Of a DNA stretch of 64,000 nt, positions 28,396 to 37,414 are shown one piece after another (within the stretch, counting starts at the first letter, position 1; every line of letters begins with the position of its first letter). Below the pieces are notes generated by a model that had not been told where the DNA came from, searched no databases, and worked only from the letters and a program-made list of their open reading frames with translations. The stretch is from Elusimicrobiota bacterium. Its GTDB lineage: Bacteria; Elusimicrobiota; Elusimicrobia; FEN-1173. The translations under genes and the position numbers were made by a program. The stretch covers positions 2,464,688 through 2,528,687 of the forward strand of contig JADJJR010000001.1 in assembly GCA_016706425.1 (NCBI GenBank), written 5' to 3'.

Positions 28396-29448
28396 CTATT
28401 GTAGTGTTTCTTTTAGGGCCCGTCGAAATCGGCGGACCGCCTTCAAGTGGTCTTCGTAAGTTGCGGAAAACGTGTGGCCCCCCGCCGCGTCGGCGACAAA
28501 ATACAAAGAGGGAACGGCCGCCGGGGAAAGGGCCGCCGCCAACGCGGCGCGCCCCGGCGCGGCGATGGGCCCCGGCGGCAGGCCAAACCGGCGGTAGGTG
28601 TTGTGGGGATGTTCGAGGCGGAGATCCGCCCGGGTGAGGGGGTTCTTCCAACCCCCGAGGGCGTATTGCACCGTGGGGTCGCATTCGAGGCGCATCCGCT
28701 TTTTCAGTCGTCCGTGGTAAACGGCGGACACGAGCGCACGTTCGTCGTCGCGGCGGGTTTCCCGCTCGATCAAGGAAGCCATCGTAACCGCTTGGCGAAC
28801 CGTCCAAAGCCGGCTGTCTTTCAGACGGAAAACATCGTCGGGACCCACGGGCACGGCGCCGGGGTTATTCGGAACCACGTCGCCCGTCGCGGCGGCCGCG
28901 GCAAACACTTCGGCCCAAACGACGTCGAACCGTTCCCTCAAAAGCGTCGCGACACGGGGGGCCGGGGTGTTCGGCTCGAGAAAGTAGGTTTCGGGGAAGA
29001 GAAACCCTTCGAGGGGAAGGGCCTCCCGAAGGAACGCGTCCCGATCGCAGACGCCGAGGGCCGCCAATCGGTCCGCCATCTGCCAGACCGCGTGGCCTTC
29101 GGGGACGGTGAACCGAACCGTGGCGCCGCGCCCGCGGATCATATCGCGCAGGATTTGATCGGAGCGGGCGCCGACCGGAAGCCGATAGAAGCCGGCTTTC
29201 AATTTCTGGTCGGAACGGTACAGGCGCGCCAGGATTTCCACCCACAGGCGGGAGCGGACGTGGCCTTCCTCTTTCAATCGCCGCGCCGTCGCGCGGGCGC
29301 TCCAACCGGGTTCGATATCGAAAAAGCCGCCCCGGGCCCCGGGAGGCGGGCTGTTGACCCACGTCAGGGCGAAGACCGCCCCGAGGACGAACGTCGCGCC
29401 CGTCGCGAGGGCGCGCCCTCGGCGCGGGGGCCGCGGGGCCGGGTCCAT
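28396..29448 (-). CDS. mltG: endolytic murein transglycosylase
   Basis: MltG (YceG) cleaves nascent glycan strands at the inner membrane and helps set their length. The 350 residues begin with a basic stretch and one TM segment (GATFVLGAVFALTWV). A LysM-like region and the catalytic domain follow with ASLIERET (catalytic Glu near residue 229), CDPTVQYALGG, HNTYRRFGLPPGPI and VADAAGGHTFSATYEDH. The start overlaps the ruvX stop by 1 nt (TGATG). Confidence 0.92.
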   Translation of the reverse strand: MDPAPRPPRRGRALATGATFVLGAVFALTWVNSPPPGARGGFFDIEPGWSARATARRLKEEGHVRSRLWVEILARLYRSDQKLKAGFYRLPVGARSDQILRDMIRGRGATVRFTVPEGHAVWQMADRLAALGVCDRDAFLREALPLEGFLFPETYFLEPNTPAPRVATLLRERFDVVWAEVFAAAAATGDVVPNNPGAVPVGPDDVFRLKDSRLWTVRQAVTMASLIERETRRDDERALVSAVYHGRLKKRMRLECDPTVQYALGGWKNPLTRADLRLEHPHNTYRRFGLPPGPIAAPGRAALAAALSPAAVPSLYFVADAAGGHTFSATYEDHLKAVRRFRRALKETLQ

Positions 29449-29876
29449 CAGGATTTCCCCCGCCGTGCGTCCAAATAGGTTTGGAGAATCACCGCCGCCG
29501 CGGCCTGATCGAGCCGATCGCGCCTCGCCCGGGCGGACCGGCCGCCGTCCCGCAGGCGCGCCTCGGCTTCCACGGTCGTCAATCGCTCATCGACGTATTC
29601 CACGCGCAGCCCCCCCTCGGCGAGGCGCCGGCCGAGGAGCGCCGCCGCCGTCGCGCTGTCGCCCTCGGCGCCGTTCATGTGGCGGGGGATGCCCAGCACC
29701 ACGGTGTCCGCGCCCCGCTCCCTCGCTAAATCGGTCAGCCGCGTCACCACGTCCCCCAGGGACCGGGCCTCGATGGTGGCCAACGGGTGGGCGAGCAGGC
29801 CCAACTCGTCGGAAACAGCCACCCCCACGCGCCGACGCCCCCAATCCACGCCCAGACAAATGTTCACGCGGACCAT
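29448..29876 (-). CDS. ruvX: Holliday-junction resolvase-like protein RuvX/YqgF
   Basis: A 142-residue RNase H-fold protein linked to pre-16S rRNA 5' processing and to recombination. The visible family pattern is LGVDWGRRRVGVAVSDELGLLAHP, then GIPRHMNG, then YVDERLTTVEA with the conserved aspartates and glutamate. I choose the ATG at 29876, preceded by GGA; a GTG six codons earlier is also in frame. It is the first gene of the ruvX-mltG-acyltransferase run. A palindromic element begins about 48 nt upstream. Confidence 0.9.
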   Translation of the reverse strand: MVRVNICLGVDWGRRRVGVAVSDELGLLAHPLATIEARSLGDVVTRLTDLARERGADTVVLGIPRHMNGAEGDSATAAALLGRRLAEGGLRVEYVDERLTTVEAEARLRDGGRSARARRDRLDQAAAAVILQTYLDARRGKS

Positions 29877-29923
29877 TGTTCCAAACTTGGACACCCCAAA
29901 GCAACACGACGCTTGCTAAACTA

Positions 29924-30231
29924 GTGTCGTGTCCCACAAATACCTTTACTTTTGGCCGGGCGATTTTGTGGAGCGACAAGGAGCGACGAGGGCGCGATGC
30001 GGGACATCGTAACCGAGAAGCGACGCCGCTCGCCCCGCAAAAGCGCCCGGCCCTGCTTTAATAAGTCGTCTCGCGAAAGCGTGACGTATAAATCGGCTGA
30101 AGGGAGGCCCGAATCCGCCCGGTTTCTTCGTTGCTCGTCCGTCACAATGGCCCGCATTGCTCCCTCCTCGCGCCTTGAACCCGGGCGGATTCGGGCCTCC
30201 AAAAGCAAAGGTATTTGTGGGACACGACACT
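29924..30231. repeat. palindromic intergenic element, copy 2
   Basis: A 308-bp intergenic element with terminal inverted repeats of about 32 bp differing at one position (one end GTGTCGTGTCCCACAAATACC). Inside are two inverted copies of the same core seen in the element at 27361-27630, including GCGACGCCGCTCGCC and AAAAGCGCCCGGCC. The outer repeat differs from copy 1, as if each copy keeps its own arms complementary by compensating change. It lies between ruvX and the YfhO-like gene, ending 5 nt before that ATG. No ORF of its own. Confidence 0.75.
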
Positions 30232-30236
30232 GAGCC

Positions 30237-32480
30237 ATGACCGCCCGTGAAATGCGCCGCGCGCTGATTTTGTACTTCCTCACCGCCGGTGTTTTTTTGT
30301 TTCCCCTTTTCGCCGGGTCGGTGCCCTACATCGGGGACATGACCCGCTCGTTCCAACCCTGGTTGACCTACGCCGCGCAGGAGATTCAGGCGGGACGCCT
30401 GCCCCAATGGAACCCCTACACGGCCTGCGGCGAACCGTTTATGGCCAACCCCCAGGTGATGACGATGTCCCCCCTGGGCCTCCTGTTTTGGATGTTCCCC
30501 TTCGGCCGGGCCTACGCCTTTTTCCTGGCGGCGGCCCACGGGCTGCTGTTTTTCGGCTCTTATCTGGCGTCCCGAGCCTGGCTCTCCTCCAAAACCCCGG
30601 GCCCCAGCCACGGTCCGGCCTTGCTCACCGCCGTGGCCATGACCTGGGGCGCCTTCGGTGTCGCTCATTGGGAATTTCCCAGCGCGGTGGGAACGCTGGG
30701 GTTTCTGCCCTTCCTGTTTTTATTCGGTTGGGCCGGCAGCGGAGCCGGGGTGACGCTCGCCACCGCCGCCGCTCTCGCAACGGGGTACGTTCAGTTTGTC
30801 CATTACGGGGTTTTCGCCGCTTTCGTGGGGTGGATGGTCCGCGCCCGGTCCACCCCGGGCGCCAAAGCGTGGGTTTTGGACAAGGGGCGTTTCGTCCTGG
30901 CCCTGGCGGCGGCCGCGGTGCTGGTCCTTCCCCAAATTGTCGCCTCCTGGGACGCGGCGCGGGAATCCCTGCGGGCGGCCCTGGACGCGACCGACGCGCG
31001 TCAGTTCCTGCTTTCCCCCGTGTTCGCCATCAAAATTTTGGTCCCCTGGATCACGAACCCCGTGGCTTTGGCGTTCCAGTCCCCGCCTTTCGACGCGGGG
31101 TTTTGGCCGGTGGCGCGTCCATGGCTCTCCACTTTCTTTGTGGGAACCGGGGTGGCCCTCCTGGGCGTGACGGGATTTTTCCGCGCGGGTCCGCGCAAGA
31201 CGCTCGCGCTGTTCCTTTTGGTCAGCGGCGGACTCGCCTTGGCGTTGGGAGTGGACCCTGTTTTTGACGCGCTGCGACGAACGGTCCCCGGCCTGCGCTA
31301 CATGACCCATTTTGCCAACGCGGCCATCCTGGCCGTGTTCGCTCTGACCCTGGCCGCCGGCGAAGCGGCCCGGCGAACCGCTTGGCGAAACGGCCTGTTG
31401 ATCTTCCTCACGCTCGGAGCGCTGGCCGTGACCCTGGGGCTTTCGTTGGACGGCGGGGCGAGGGCCCACCTGTGTCAGCGGTTGTTGGGAACAACGGCGT
31501 TGACGGCCGTCCAGGACCGATGGGTGTCGGCGGCCGCCGGCGGCGCGGCGGCGTCGCTCCTGTTTTTCGGCGCGTTGTGGTTGATGTTCCACCAACGGCG
31601 GTGGGCGGTGGCCGGGACGTTCACGACCTTGGAATTGTGGCTGCTGGCCCGTGCGCTCAACCCGCTGGCGCCCGACGGATTCTACCACCGCCCTTTGGCC
31701 TTGACCAAAGAATTGGCCGCCGCCCCCCACCGTTTGGCCCTCGCCCCAAACGCCATGAAATCCGCGGAACCGCTCGCGGGCGACAATTTGCTGGACGGTT
31801 ACCACAGCCTTCGGCAATCCCTGTATCCCAACGTGCCCCTGCCTCACCGCGTTCCCCAGACCTGGAGCCACGAGGTGTTCGGGGGAAGGCGTTTCGTGGA
31901 GTACCGTCGGCGCGTCCCGGACCTTCCCGGGCCCAGCGCCGCCCTCGATTTCCTGGGGACGTCGCACATCGTCTCCATCGAACCGCTGCCGGGGCCGTCT
32001 CGCTTTTTGGCGCAAAGCGCCAACGCGCTCCTTTACACCCGGCCCCGGCCGCTGGAACGGGTCACCTGGGTGCCGCGGGCGCGGGTCGTCCCGGACGACG
32101 CGGAGCGCTTGAAAATCATTGAAACGGGATGGGATCCCCGCAACGAAGTTTTGTTGGAAAGCCCGGGACCGGCGGAGGGCTCCGAGGGGCAAACGACGGA
32201 ATGGGCCGAGGAACCCGGCCGGGTCACGGCCCGGGGACGGGGCGCGGGTTGGTTGGTGTACAGCGGCGTTCACGCCCCCGGTTGGCGGGCCTCTGTCAAC
32301 GGCCAACCGACCGCGATCGCCCGGGCCAACCACGCTTTCATGGCCCTGCGGGTCCCCGCGGGCGAATGGCGCGCGCTGTGGGTGTACCGGACGCCGGCCT
32401 TGGCGGGCGCACTCGGGGCGGTGTTCTTTTTGGTGTTCGGCGCTTTCGGCTGGGGATTTCGGAAATTGCGTACTTATTAG
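30237..32480 (+). CDS. YfhO-like polytopic membrane protein
   Basis: A 747-residue membrane protein of the YfhO type, a GT-C-like family implicated in glycosylating envelope polymers. After the first TM helix comes YIGDMTRSFQPWLTY and the family pattern GRLPQWNPYTACGEPFMANPQ (residues 53-73). About eleven hydrophobic segments follow. A C-terminal beta domain has SGVHAPGWRASVNGQ and VPAGEWRALWVYRTP before a last helix. The start lies right after a repeat element and has little room for a promoter or SD. It ends convergent with, and 4 nt into, the next gene. Confidence 0.75.
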   Translation: MTAREMRRALILYFLTAGVFLFPLFAGSVPYIGDMTRSFQPWLTYAAQEIQAGRLPQWNPYTACGEPFMANPQVMTMSPLGLLFWMFPFGRAYAFFLAAAHGLLFFGSYLASRAWLSSKTPGPSHGPALLTAVAMTWGAFGVAHWEFPSAVGTLGFLPFLFLFGWAGSGAGVTLATAAALATGYVQFVHYGVFAAFVGWMVRARSTPGAKAWVLDKGRFVLALAAAAVLVLPQIVASWDAARESLRAALDATDARQFLLSPVFAIKILVPWITNPVALAFQSPPFDAGFWPVARPWLSTFFVGTGVALLGVTGFFRAGPRKTLALFLLVSGGLALALGVDPVFDALRRTVPGLRYMTHFANAAILAVFALTLAAGEAARRTAWRNGLLIFLTLGALAVTLGLSLDGGARAHLCQRLLGTTALTAVQDRWVSAAAGGAAASLLFFGALWLMFHQRRWAVAGTFTTLELWLLARALNPLAPDGFYHRPLALTKELAAAPHRLALAPNAMKSAEPLAGDNLLDGYHSLRQSLYPNVPLPHRVPQTWSHEVFGGRRFVEYRRRVPDLPGPSAALDFLGTSHIVSIEPLPGPSRFLAQSANALLYTRPRPLERVTWVPRARVVPDDAERLKIIETGWDPRNEVLLESPGPAEGSEGQTTEWAEEPGRVTARGRGAGWLVYSGVHAPGWRASVNGQPTAIARANHAFMALRVPAGEWRALWVYRTPALAGALGAVFFLVFGAFGWGFRKLRTY

Positions 32481-33406
32481 ACGGCGAACCTCCGGACCAG
32501 GGGCCCCCCGGGGTGGGCCTTGGCTTCGCGAAGGGTTTTTTCCGACTCGTCGAGAACCGCTGCGGGGTGGGCCGGACCGCCCGACCCGACGTCCGTGATG
32601 CCGATGGACAGGCCCAGAGGGGGTCCGTCCACGGGCGGCGGACCGTCCCGGTGGATCGCGCCGCGGGCGCGGTCCGCGGCGGTCAACTGCATGGCCAACA
32701 AAGCGTCGGCGTTCTCCAACACGCGGGCGGCCACCACGGCCGCCCGGGCCACGCTGGTTAAAAATCCGAAATCGTCCGAACCCCAATGCACGGCCAGGTC
32801 TTTTTTGTCGGCCAACTCCTGCACGGCGCTTTTGAGGATCATGCCGACCAACCGCACGACGTGGTCCCCTTTCTCGTAACCGTAGGCGCGGCTGTACACG
32901 TTGAGGCTTCGAATGTCCACGCGCCCCACGGCGAAGGATTCCCCGGCGGCGGTTCGACGGCGAATTTCCCGTTCCAGAGCAACCCCGCCGGGCAAGCCCG
33001 TCAAGGGGTTGGCGGCCAGGTCCTCCCGGCTGCGCTGGAGCGTGCGCTCCACCCGCGCCAGCAGTTCCATGGCGTCGTAGGGTTTGGCGACATATTCGTC
33101 GGCGCCGAGCTTGAAACCGGTGACTTTGTCCCGGGTGTCGCCCAGACAGGTGAGCAGAATGATCGGGATGAGACAAGTGGCCGGGTCCTGGCGCAGGCGC
33201 TGACACACTTCGAAACCGTTCATCCCCGGCAACAGGACATCCAAAAGGATCAAATCCGGGAACTCCCGCCGGGCCGTTTCGAGAGCCTCCCGGCCGTCGG
33301 CGGCGGTGATGACTTGGTGGGCGTCCTGCCCCAACAGGGCGCGCAACACATCGACTTGCCCGGCGTCGTCTTCGGCGACGAGAATGCGCGCCGGGGATTC
33401 GATCAC
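32477..33406 (-). CDS. response regulator with REC and degenerate GGDEF domain
   Basis: A 309-residue regulator. Residues 5-125 form a receiver domain (ILVAEDDAGQ, phospho-acceptor in LILLDVLLPG near residue 55, conserved Lys in VAKPYD). Residues 130-305 have the outline of a diguanylate cyclase (NPLTGLPGG, GSDDFGFL), but the signature reads GSDDF instead of GGDEF, so catalysis is doubtful and it may act by binding. Its 3' end overlaps the YfhO-like gene by 4 nt, and its start overlaps the htrA stop. Confidence 0.85.
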   Translation of the reverse strand: MIESPARILVAEDDAGQVDVLRALLGQDAHQVITAADGREALETARREFPDLILLDVLLPGMNGFEVCQRLRQDPATCLIPIILLTCLGDTRDKVTGFKLGADEYVAKPYDAMELLARVERTLQRSREDLAANPLTGLPGGVALEREIRRRTAAGESFAVGRVDIRSLNVYSRAYGYEKGDHVVRLVGMILKSAVQELADKKDLAVHWGSDDFGFLTSVARAAVVAARVLENADALLAMQLTAADRARGAIHRDGPPPVDGPPLGLSIGITDVGSGGPAHPAAVLDESEKTLREAKAHPGGPLVRRFAV

Positions 33407-34956
33407 TCGTCGCCGTCCCGGTAACTCAAGAAGAGCCCCCGGCCACGGCGCAGGACGTCCAGCAGGACGCCGTCCTTGGCGTTGGCTTTTTTGGCCGCCT
33501 TCAAAAAGGCCGCCACGTCCGGGGTGCGCTGGCGGTTGAGCGAAGAGATCAAATCCCCGGCCTCAAGGCCGAGGCGCTCGGCCAGGCCGCCGCCCGCCAC
33601 TTCCAACACCACCACACCCGCCGTCCCGGCGGGCACGCCCAGGCGCGCGGCCATGCTTTCGTCCAAGGGCCCCACCCGCGCGCCCTCCCAAATCGACTCG
33701 CCCGCGGGTTCGCCGGTGTCGCCGGTCTCCCCCTCGGCCGGGGTGGAGGCCTTCGGCATTTCGGCCGTGGCAAGCGGCAATTCCAGGGTTTTCCCTTCGC
33801 GGATCAGCCCCACGCGAACGGTGGTCTTGGGCGGGGTGCGTCCGACGATGTCCACGAGGATGTCCCGGGTGGGGGTCTTTTTCCCGGCGAAAGAGACGAT
33901 CACGTCCCCGCGTTTGAGGCCCGCCTTGTCCGCCGGACCGCCGGGCAGAACGTGGTTGATCATGACCCCCTCGGCCTTGGACAGACCGAACTGCCGGGCG
34001 ATGACTTCGTTGACGGAGAGGATTTCCACCCCCATCCAGCCGCGCACGACGCGGCCCTTCTCGATCAATTGGTCCATGATGTCCTTCACGCGGTTGGCCG
34101 GGATGGCGAACCCGATGCCCGCGAAAACGCCGGTCGGCGCGTAAATGGCGGTGTTGACGCCGATGACCTCGCCGCGGATGTTGACGAGGGGCCCGCCGGA
34201 ATTGCCCCGGTTGATGGCCGCGTCGGTTTGGATGAGGCCCGAATAATTGACGCCCTCGATGCTGAGCGATTGCCGGACGGCGCTGATGACCCCCACGGTC
34301 ACCGTCTGTTCGAGCCCGAACGGACTGCCGACGGCGATGGCCCAGTCGCCCACGCGGGTCTTGTCGGAATCGCCCAGGGCGGCGTAAGTCAAGGCGCCCT
34401 TGGGCTCGATTTTTATGACCGCCAGGTCGCTGCGCGGATCGGCGCCGACGACCTTGCCGGCGTATTTCCGCTCCTCGGGGAATTGAAACGTCACCGTCAA
34501 CTCATCGGCCCCGCGGACCACGTGCTCGTTGGTGAGGATGTACCCCCGGGGATCCACCACCACGCCCGAACCCATGCCCTGCTGCTTGCGCTGGAAGGGG
34601 CGGGGGGCGGGGCCTTGCCGGCGGGGCGCGCCGTGGAATTCCCGGAAGAATTCCTCAAACGGATCGCCGAAAAAGAATTCCTGGGGCGCGGCCTGGAAGG
34701 TTTCGATGTGGGTGGCCGTGATGCTGACGACGGTGGGTTTTACCCGTTCGGCGACCTTGGCGAAGGACTCCTGGAGATTCAACACCGGGCCCTCCACGGC
34801 GACCGGCTCGGTTTGCCGGCCCTTGTTCTTCGACGGGAGCCAATCGGACGGCAGCAGGCCGGACTCGCCCCGGCGGTCGGCCATCCAGACCACCAGCGCC
34901 GCAAAGGCGGCCACCGCGGCCCAAAAGAAAACGCGTTTTTGATGGGATTCGTTCAT
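33403..34956 (-). CDS. HtrA/DegP-type periplasmic serine protease
   Basis: A 517-residue DegP-like protease-chaperone for envelope quality control. An N-terminal TM helix (VFFWAAVAAFAALVVWM) anchors or exports it. The catalytic triad is His in TNEHVV (about 143), Asp in RSDLAVIK (about 176) and Ser in GNSGGPLV (about 250). Two PDZ domains follow, at about 300-385 and 430-510, separated by an acidic linker. Phe-rich FFFGDPFEEFFREF in the LA loop is typical of DegQ/DegP. The following regulator overlaps its stop by 4 nt. Confidence 0.93.
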   Translation of the reverse strand: MNESHQKRVFFWAAVAAFAALVVWMADRRGESGLLPSDWLPSKNKGRQTEPVAVEGPVLNLQESFAKVAERVKPTVVSITATHIETFQAAPQEFFFGDPFEEFFREFHGAPRRQGPAPRPFQRKQQGMGSGVVVDPRGYILTNEHVVRGADELTVTFQFPEERKYAGKVVGADPRSDLAVIKIEPKGALTYAALGDSDKTRVGDWAIAVGSPFGLEQTVTVGVISAVRQSLSIEGVNYSGLIQTDAAINRGNSGGPLVNIRGEVIGVNTAIYAPTGVFAGIGFAIPANRVKDIMDQLIEKGRVVRGWMGVEILSVNEVIARQFGLSKAEGVMINHVLPGGPADKAGLKRGDVIVSFAGKKTPTRDILVDIVGRTPPKTTVRVGLIREGKTLELPLATAEMPKASTPAEGETGDTGEPAGESIWEGARVGPLDESMAARLGVPAGTAGVVVLEVAGGGLAERLGLEAGDLISSLNRQRTPDVAAFLKAAKKANAKDGVLLDVLRRGRGLFLSYRDGDE

Positions 34957-34965
34957 GCGACTCTC

Positions 34966-36903
34966 CTATTCCGCCCGGACGAAGGGCAAGGTCACGTCTT
35001 GACCGTATTTGTACACGCCGAGGGTGCGGCGCTGCGAAACGCCGGGGGGTGTCAGCAAATCGATGTAGGGCGGGGCGGCCCGGCCGGGGGCGGCGCCCCC
35101 GAAGGCGGCGGGCGCGGGGTCGACCGCGACGGGCAAGGGGCGGCCGTCGGGGCCGCGCCCCATGACCGCCACGCCGAAGGCCCAGCCCTCCGGCGACCCG
35201 CGCAGGGCGCTGGCCGGCACGTCCACCGCGAAGGCGCCCGGACCCGCGCGTTTGACCGGAAAAGTGGACAAAAGTTTCGGGGCTTCCCCCAGGCCGGAGC
35301 GAACCAGCCGCGCCCCCCAGCCGTCCACCGTCAACACGTACTCCCAGGCGTCCGTGGCCTCGACCAGGCCGGGGCGGCCCGGGAGCAGATCCTGCGCGCC
35401 GGCGCCCGACGAACGATTGATGTCGATGTAGGTGTCCACCAAGGGCAGGGAGAACCCGCCCGGCGCGCGCGCCGGGTTCGCGAGGGCGGTGAATTCATAA
35501 TAAAACGTGATCACGGTCTCGCCGGGCCGCACTTCAAAGGTGCGCAGGTCCCAGGACCCGGCGGGGTGGGAACCCGTCGGATAAAAGTATTCCCCCGGGC
35601 CCCGGTCGTCGGAGCGGGCGTCGCGCCAGCGCAACACCGCGCCGTCGCGTTCGAACGCGCCGTCGGGCTCGGCTTCGCCTTGGCCCGCCGCGGGGCCGCG
35701 CGCGAACCCCCGGCGGACCTCCGGCGGAACGGGGCGACCCATCAGCTGGTACACCTGGTTCAAAGTGGCCAAAAATTCCCGGCGGACGTCGCCGCCGCGG
35801 TCGGCGTTGCCTTCGGACCCCAACTCGTAAAAAACGCGTCCGTCTTCGGCGGCGTGGATTTCCTTTTTGGCGAGGTCCAGCGCGTTCATCCCGGCGTCGC
35901 CGGAATTTTGATAATCCTCGATGGCCTGCCGCGCCAAGCCGAGCAGTTCCCAGGCCCGGTTTTCTTCGGGTTCGCCGATCCACGGCGAGAGGTCGGGCGG
36001 AGTCGCCGGAACGCGGGCAATCCCGGCGGGGAGCGGGTCTTCGGTCAAGAGCTCGCCGAGCGGGGCCCATCGCACACGCCCGGGACCGGACAAGACCTCG
36101 AGGGCGGACAGTTCTTCGAGGGCTTCGATTTGCAGAGGCCCGTAGGTGCCGGAGGATTTGACGAGCGGCTCCAAAGTCGATTTAAACCAAGACTTCCGGG
36201 CGGTCGCCCCGACGGGCCAGCGCGCCGCGCGGACAATGGGCGGGCGCGCGTCTTCCTGAACCGTGGGCACGGCGGAGGAGGGCAACACCGCCCAGCGCAG
36301 CTTGAAACGGGACCACAGCGGGGTTTCCGGACCGACGACGGCGTCCCAGGGCAGGGCGAGCCCCGTCGGCGACACGCGCCATCGGCGGCGGTGGGCGGCC
36401 CGGGCCAAGTCGATTTGCTCGAGGACGTCCTCCGGCCGGGCGAACCGCGGCGGTCGCGCCTCGACGGGAACCGCCGACAGTTGGGCGTGGTCGGTGTCCA
36501 TCAACAACGGCATCATGGGGCGGTGGGGCAGGGTCAAGACCACCTCCACCTGTTTGGAAGAGACGAGCGCTTGAAAAAGCGTTTTGGCCCGGCGACCGCG
36601 TTCGTCCTCGCCAAAAAACTTGTCCGGGAACACCGCCGTCAGGCGCCACGTCGGCCGTTGGGCGAGGAATTCCGCCGACATCAAGGCGTCGACCCGGGGG
36701 CCGGGCGCCCAAAGGATCCCCACGCGGGGGCCTTCGGCGCGCGGCGGTTCGACGGCGACCGGCGGGACCTCGGGGACGGCCACGGGCGGAACCACCGGCA
36801 CCGTCGGTCGGCCCCCCCGGGGCGGCAGGGGGCCCAAGCAGGCGGTCAACACCATAAGGGGGGCCAGACCCATCCATCGGACCATCGAACGAAACGGGAT
36901 CAT
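34966..36903 (-). CDS. lipoprotein with glucodextranase-type C-terminal domain
   Basis: A 645-residue envelope protein with a lipoprotein signal (LMVLTAC, lipobox Cys about 22) and a Pro/Val-rich linker. The middle has WIGEPEENRAWELLGLARQAI (about residues 310-330), a motif I associate with GH57-like proteins. Residues about 420-640 match the carbohydrate-binding module seen at the C-terminus of glucodextranases: GPGEYFYP, FEVRPGETVITFYYEF, PLVDTYIDIN and WEYVLTVDGWG. Catalytic function is not established. It lies 1 nt after a gene with a glycogen-binding fold. Confidence 0.6.
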   Translation of the reverse strand: MIPFRSMVRWMGLAPLMVLTACLGPLPPRGGRPTVPVVPPVAVPEVPPVAVEPPRAEGPRVGILWAPGPRVDALMSAEFLAQRPTWRLTAVFPDKFFGEDERGRRAKTLFQALVSSKQVEVVLTLPHRPMMPLLMDTDHAQLSAVPVEARPPRFARPEDVLEQIDLARAAHRRRWRVSPTGLALPWDAVVGPETPLWSRFKLRWAVLPSSAVPTVQEDARPPIVRAARWPVGATARKSWFKSTLEPLVKSSGTYGPLQIEALEELSALEVLSGPGRVRWAPLGELLTEDPLPAGIARVPATPPDLSPWIGEPEENRAWELLGLARQAIEDYQNSGDAGMNALDLAKKEIHAAEDGRVFYELGSEGNADRGGDVRREFLATLNQVYQLMGRPVPPEVRRGFARGPAAGQGEAEPDGAFERDGAVLRWRDARSDDRGPGEYFYPTGSHPAGSWDLRTFEVRPGETVITFYYEFTALANPARAPGGFSLPLVDTYIDINRSSGAGAQDLLPGRPGLVEATDAWEYVLTVDGWGARLVRSGLGEAPKLLSTFPVKRAGPGAFAVDVPASALRGSPEGWAFGVAVMGRGPDGRPLPVAVDPAPAAFGGAAPGRAAPPYIDLLTPPGVSQRRTLGVYKYGQDVTLPFVRAE

Positions 36904-36904
36904 C

Positions 36905-37414
36905 TCAGTGAACCTCCAAAAGGGAACTTTCTTTGGGCGCGGGGGTGCGCTCGGGATTCGTCGGGTCGAGCATCCATTCCCCGTCCACTTTAAATTTATA
37001 AGCGTACCGTCCGGGGTCGAGCGTGACGGCCGCCTCCCAAACCCCGTCGTCGCGGCGCGTCAGCGGGTATTGGGCGGCGTTGAAATCATTAAAACTTCCC
37101 CCCACAAATACAGTCTGGGCCGCCGGCGCCAACAACCGGAAGGAAATGGGACGCGGGCCCAGGGGGTTCGCCCGCAGGGACGCCGGGGCGGGCGCCGCGA
37201 GGGCCGGCCCGTCGAGAGCGTCGGGGGCGCGAAGGCGCGCCGGTCCGAGATCGCGGAGGGCGTTGAGGTCCGCCGCGTTGCGGTACAGGCGCGGGCCAAC
37301 GACCCACAGGAACCCCAGACAAAGGACAACGAAGCCCACCGGCCGCGCGAAGGACGGCAACACCCAAGGCGGCGGCGCGGCGGCGGGGCTTTCGGATGAA
37401 ATTTTATCGTCCAA
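36905..37414 (-). CDS. membrane-anchored CBM48/AMPK-type glycan-binding protein
   Basis: A 169-residue protein with one TM segment near residues 24-42 (RPVGFVVLCLGFLWVVG) and a C-terminal E-set domain like the glycogen-binding module of AMPK beta: VFVGGSFNDFN, LTRRDDGVWEAAVTLDPGRYAYKFKVDGEW. The aromatic residues that hold alpha-glucans are mostly kept. With the lipoprotein next door it may form an envelope complex touching an alpha-glucan-like polymer (inference). Its start overlaps the 3' end of the upstream kinase gene by 11 nt. Confidence 0.7.
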   Translation of the reverse strand: MDDKISSESPAAAPPPWVLPSFARPVGFVVLCLGFLWVVGPRLYRNAADLNALRDLGPARLRAPDALDGPALAAPAPASLRANPLGPRPISFRLLAPAAQTVFVGGSFNDFNAAQYPLTRRDDGVWEAAVTLDPGRYAYKFKVDGEWMLDPTNPERTPAPKESSLLEVH

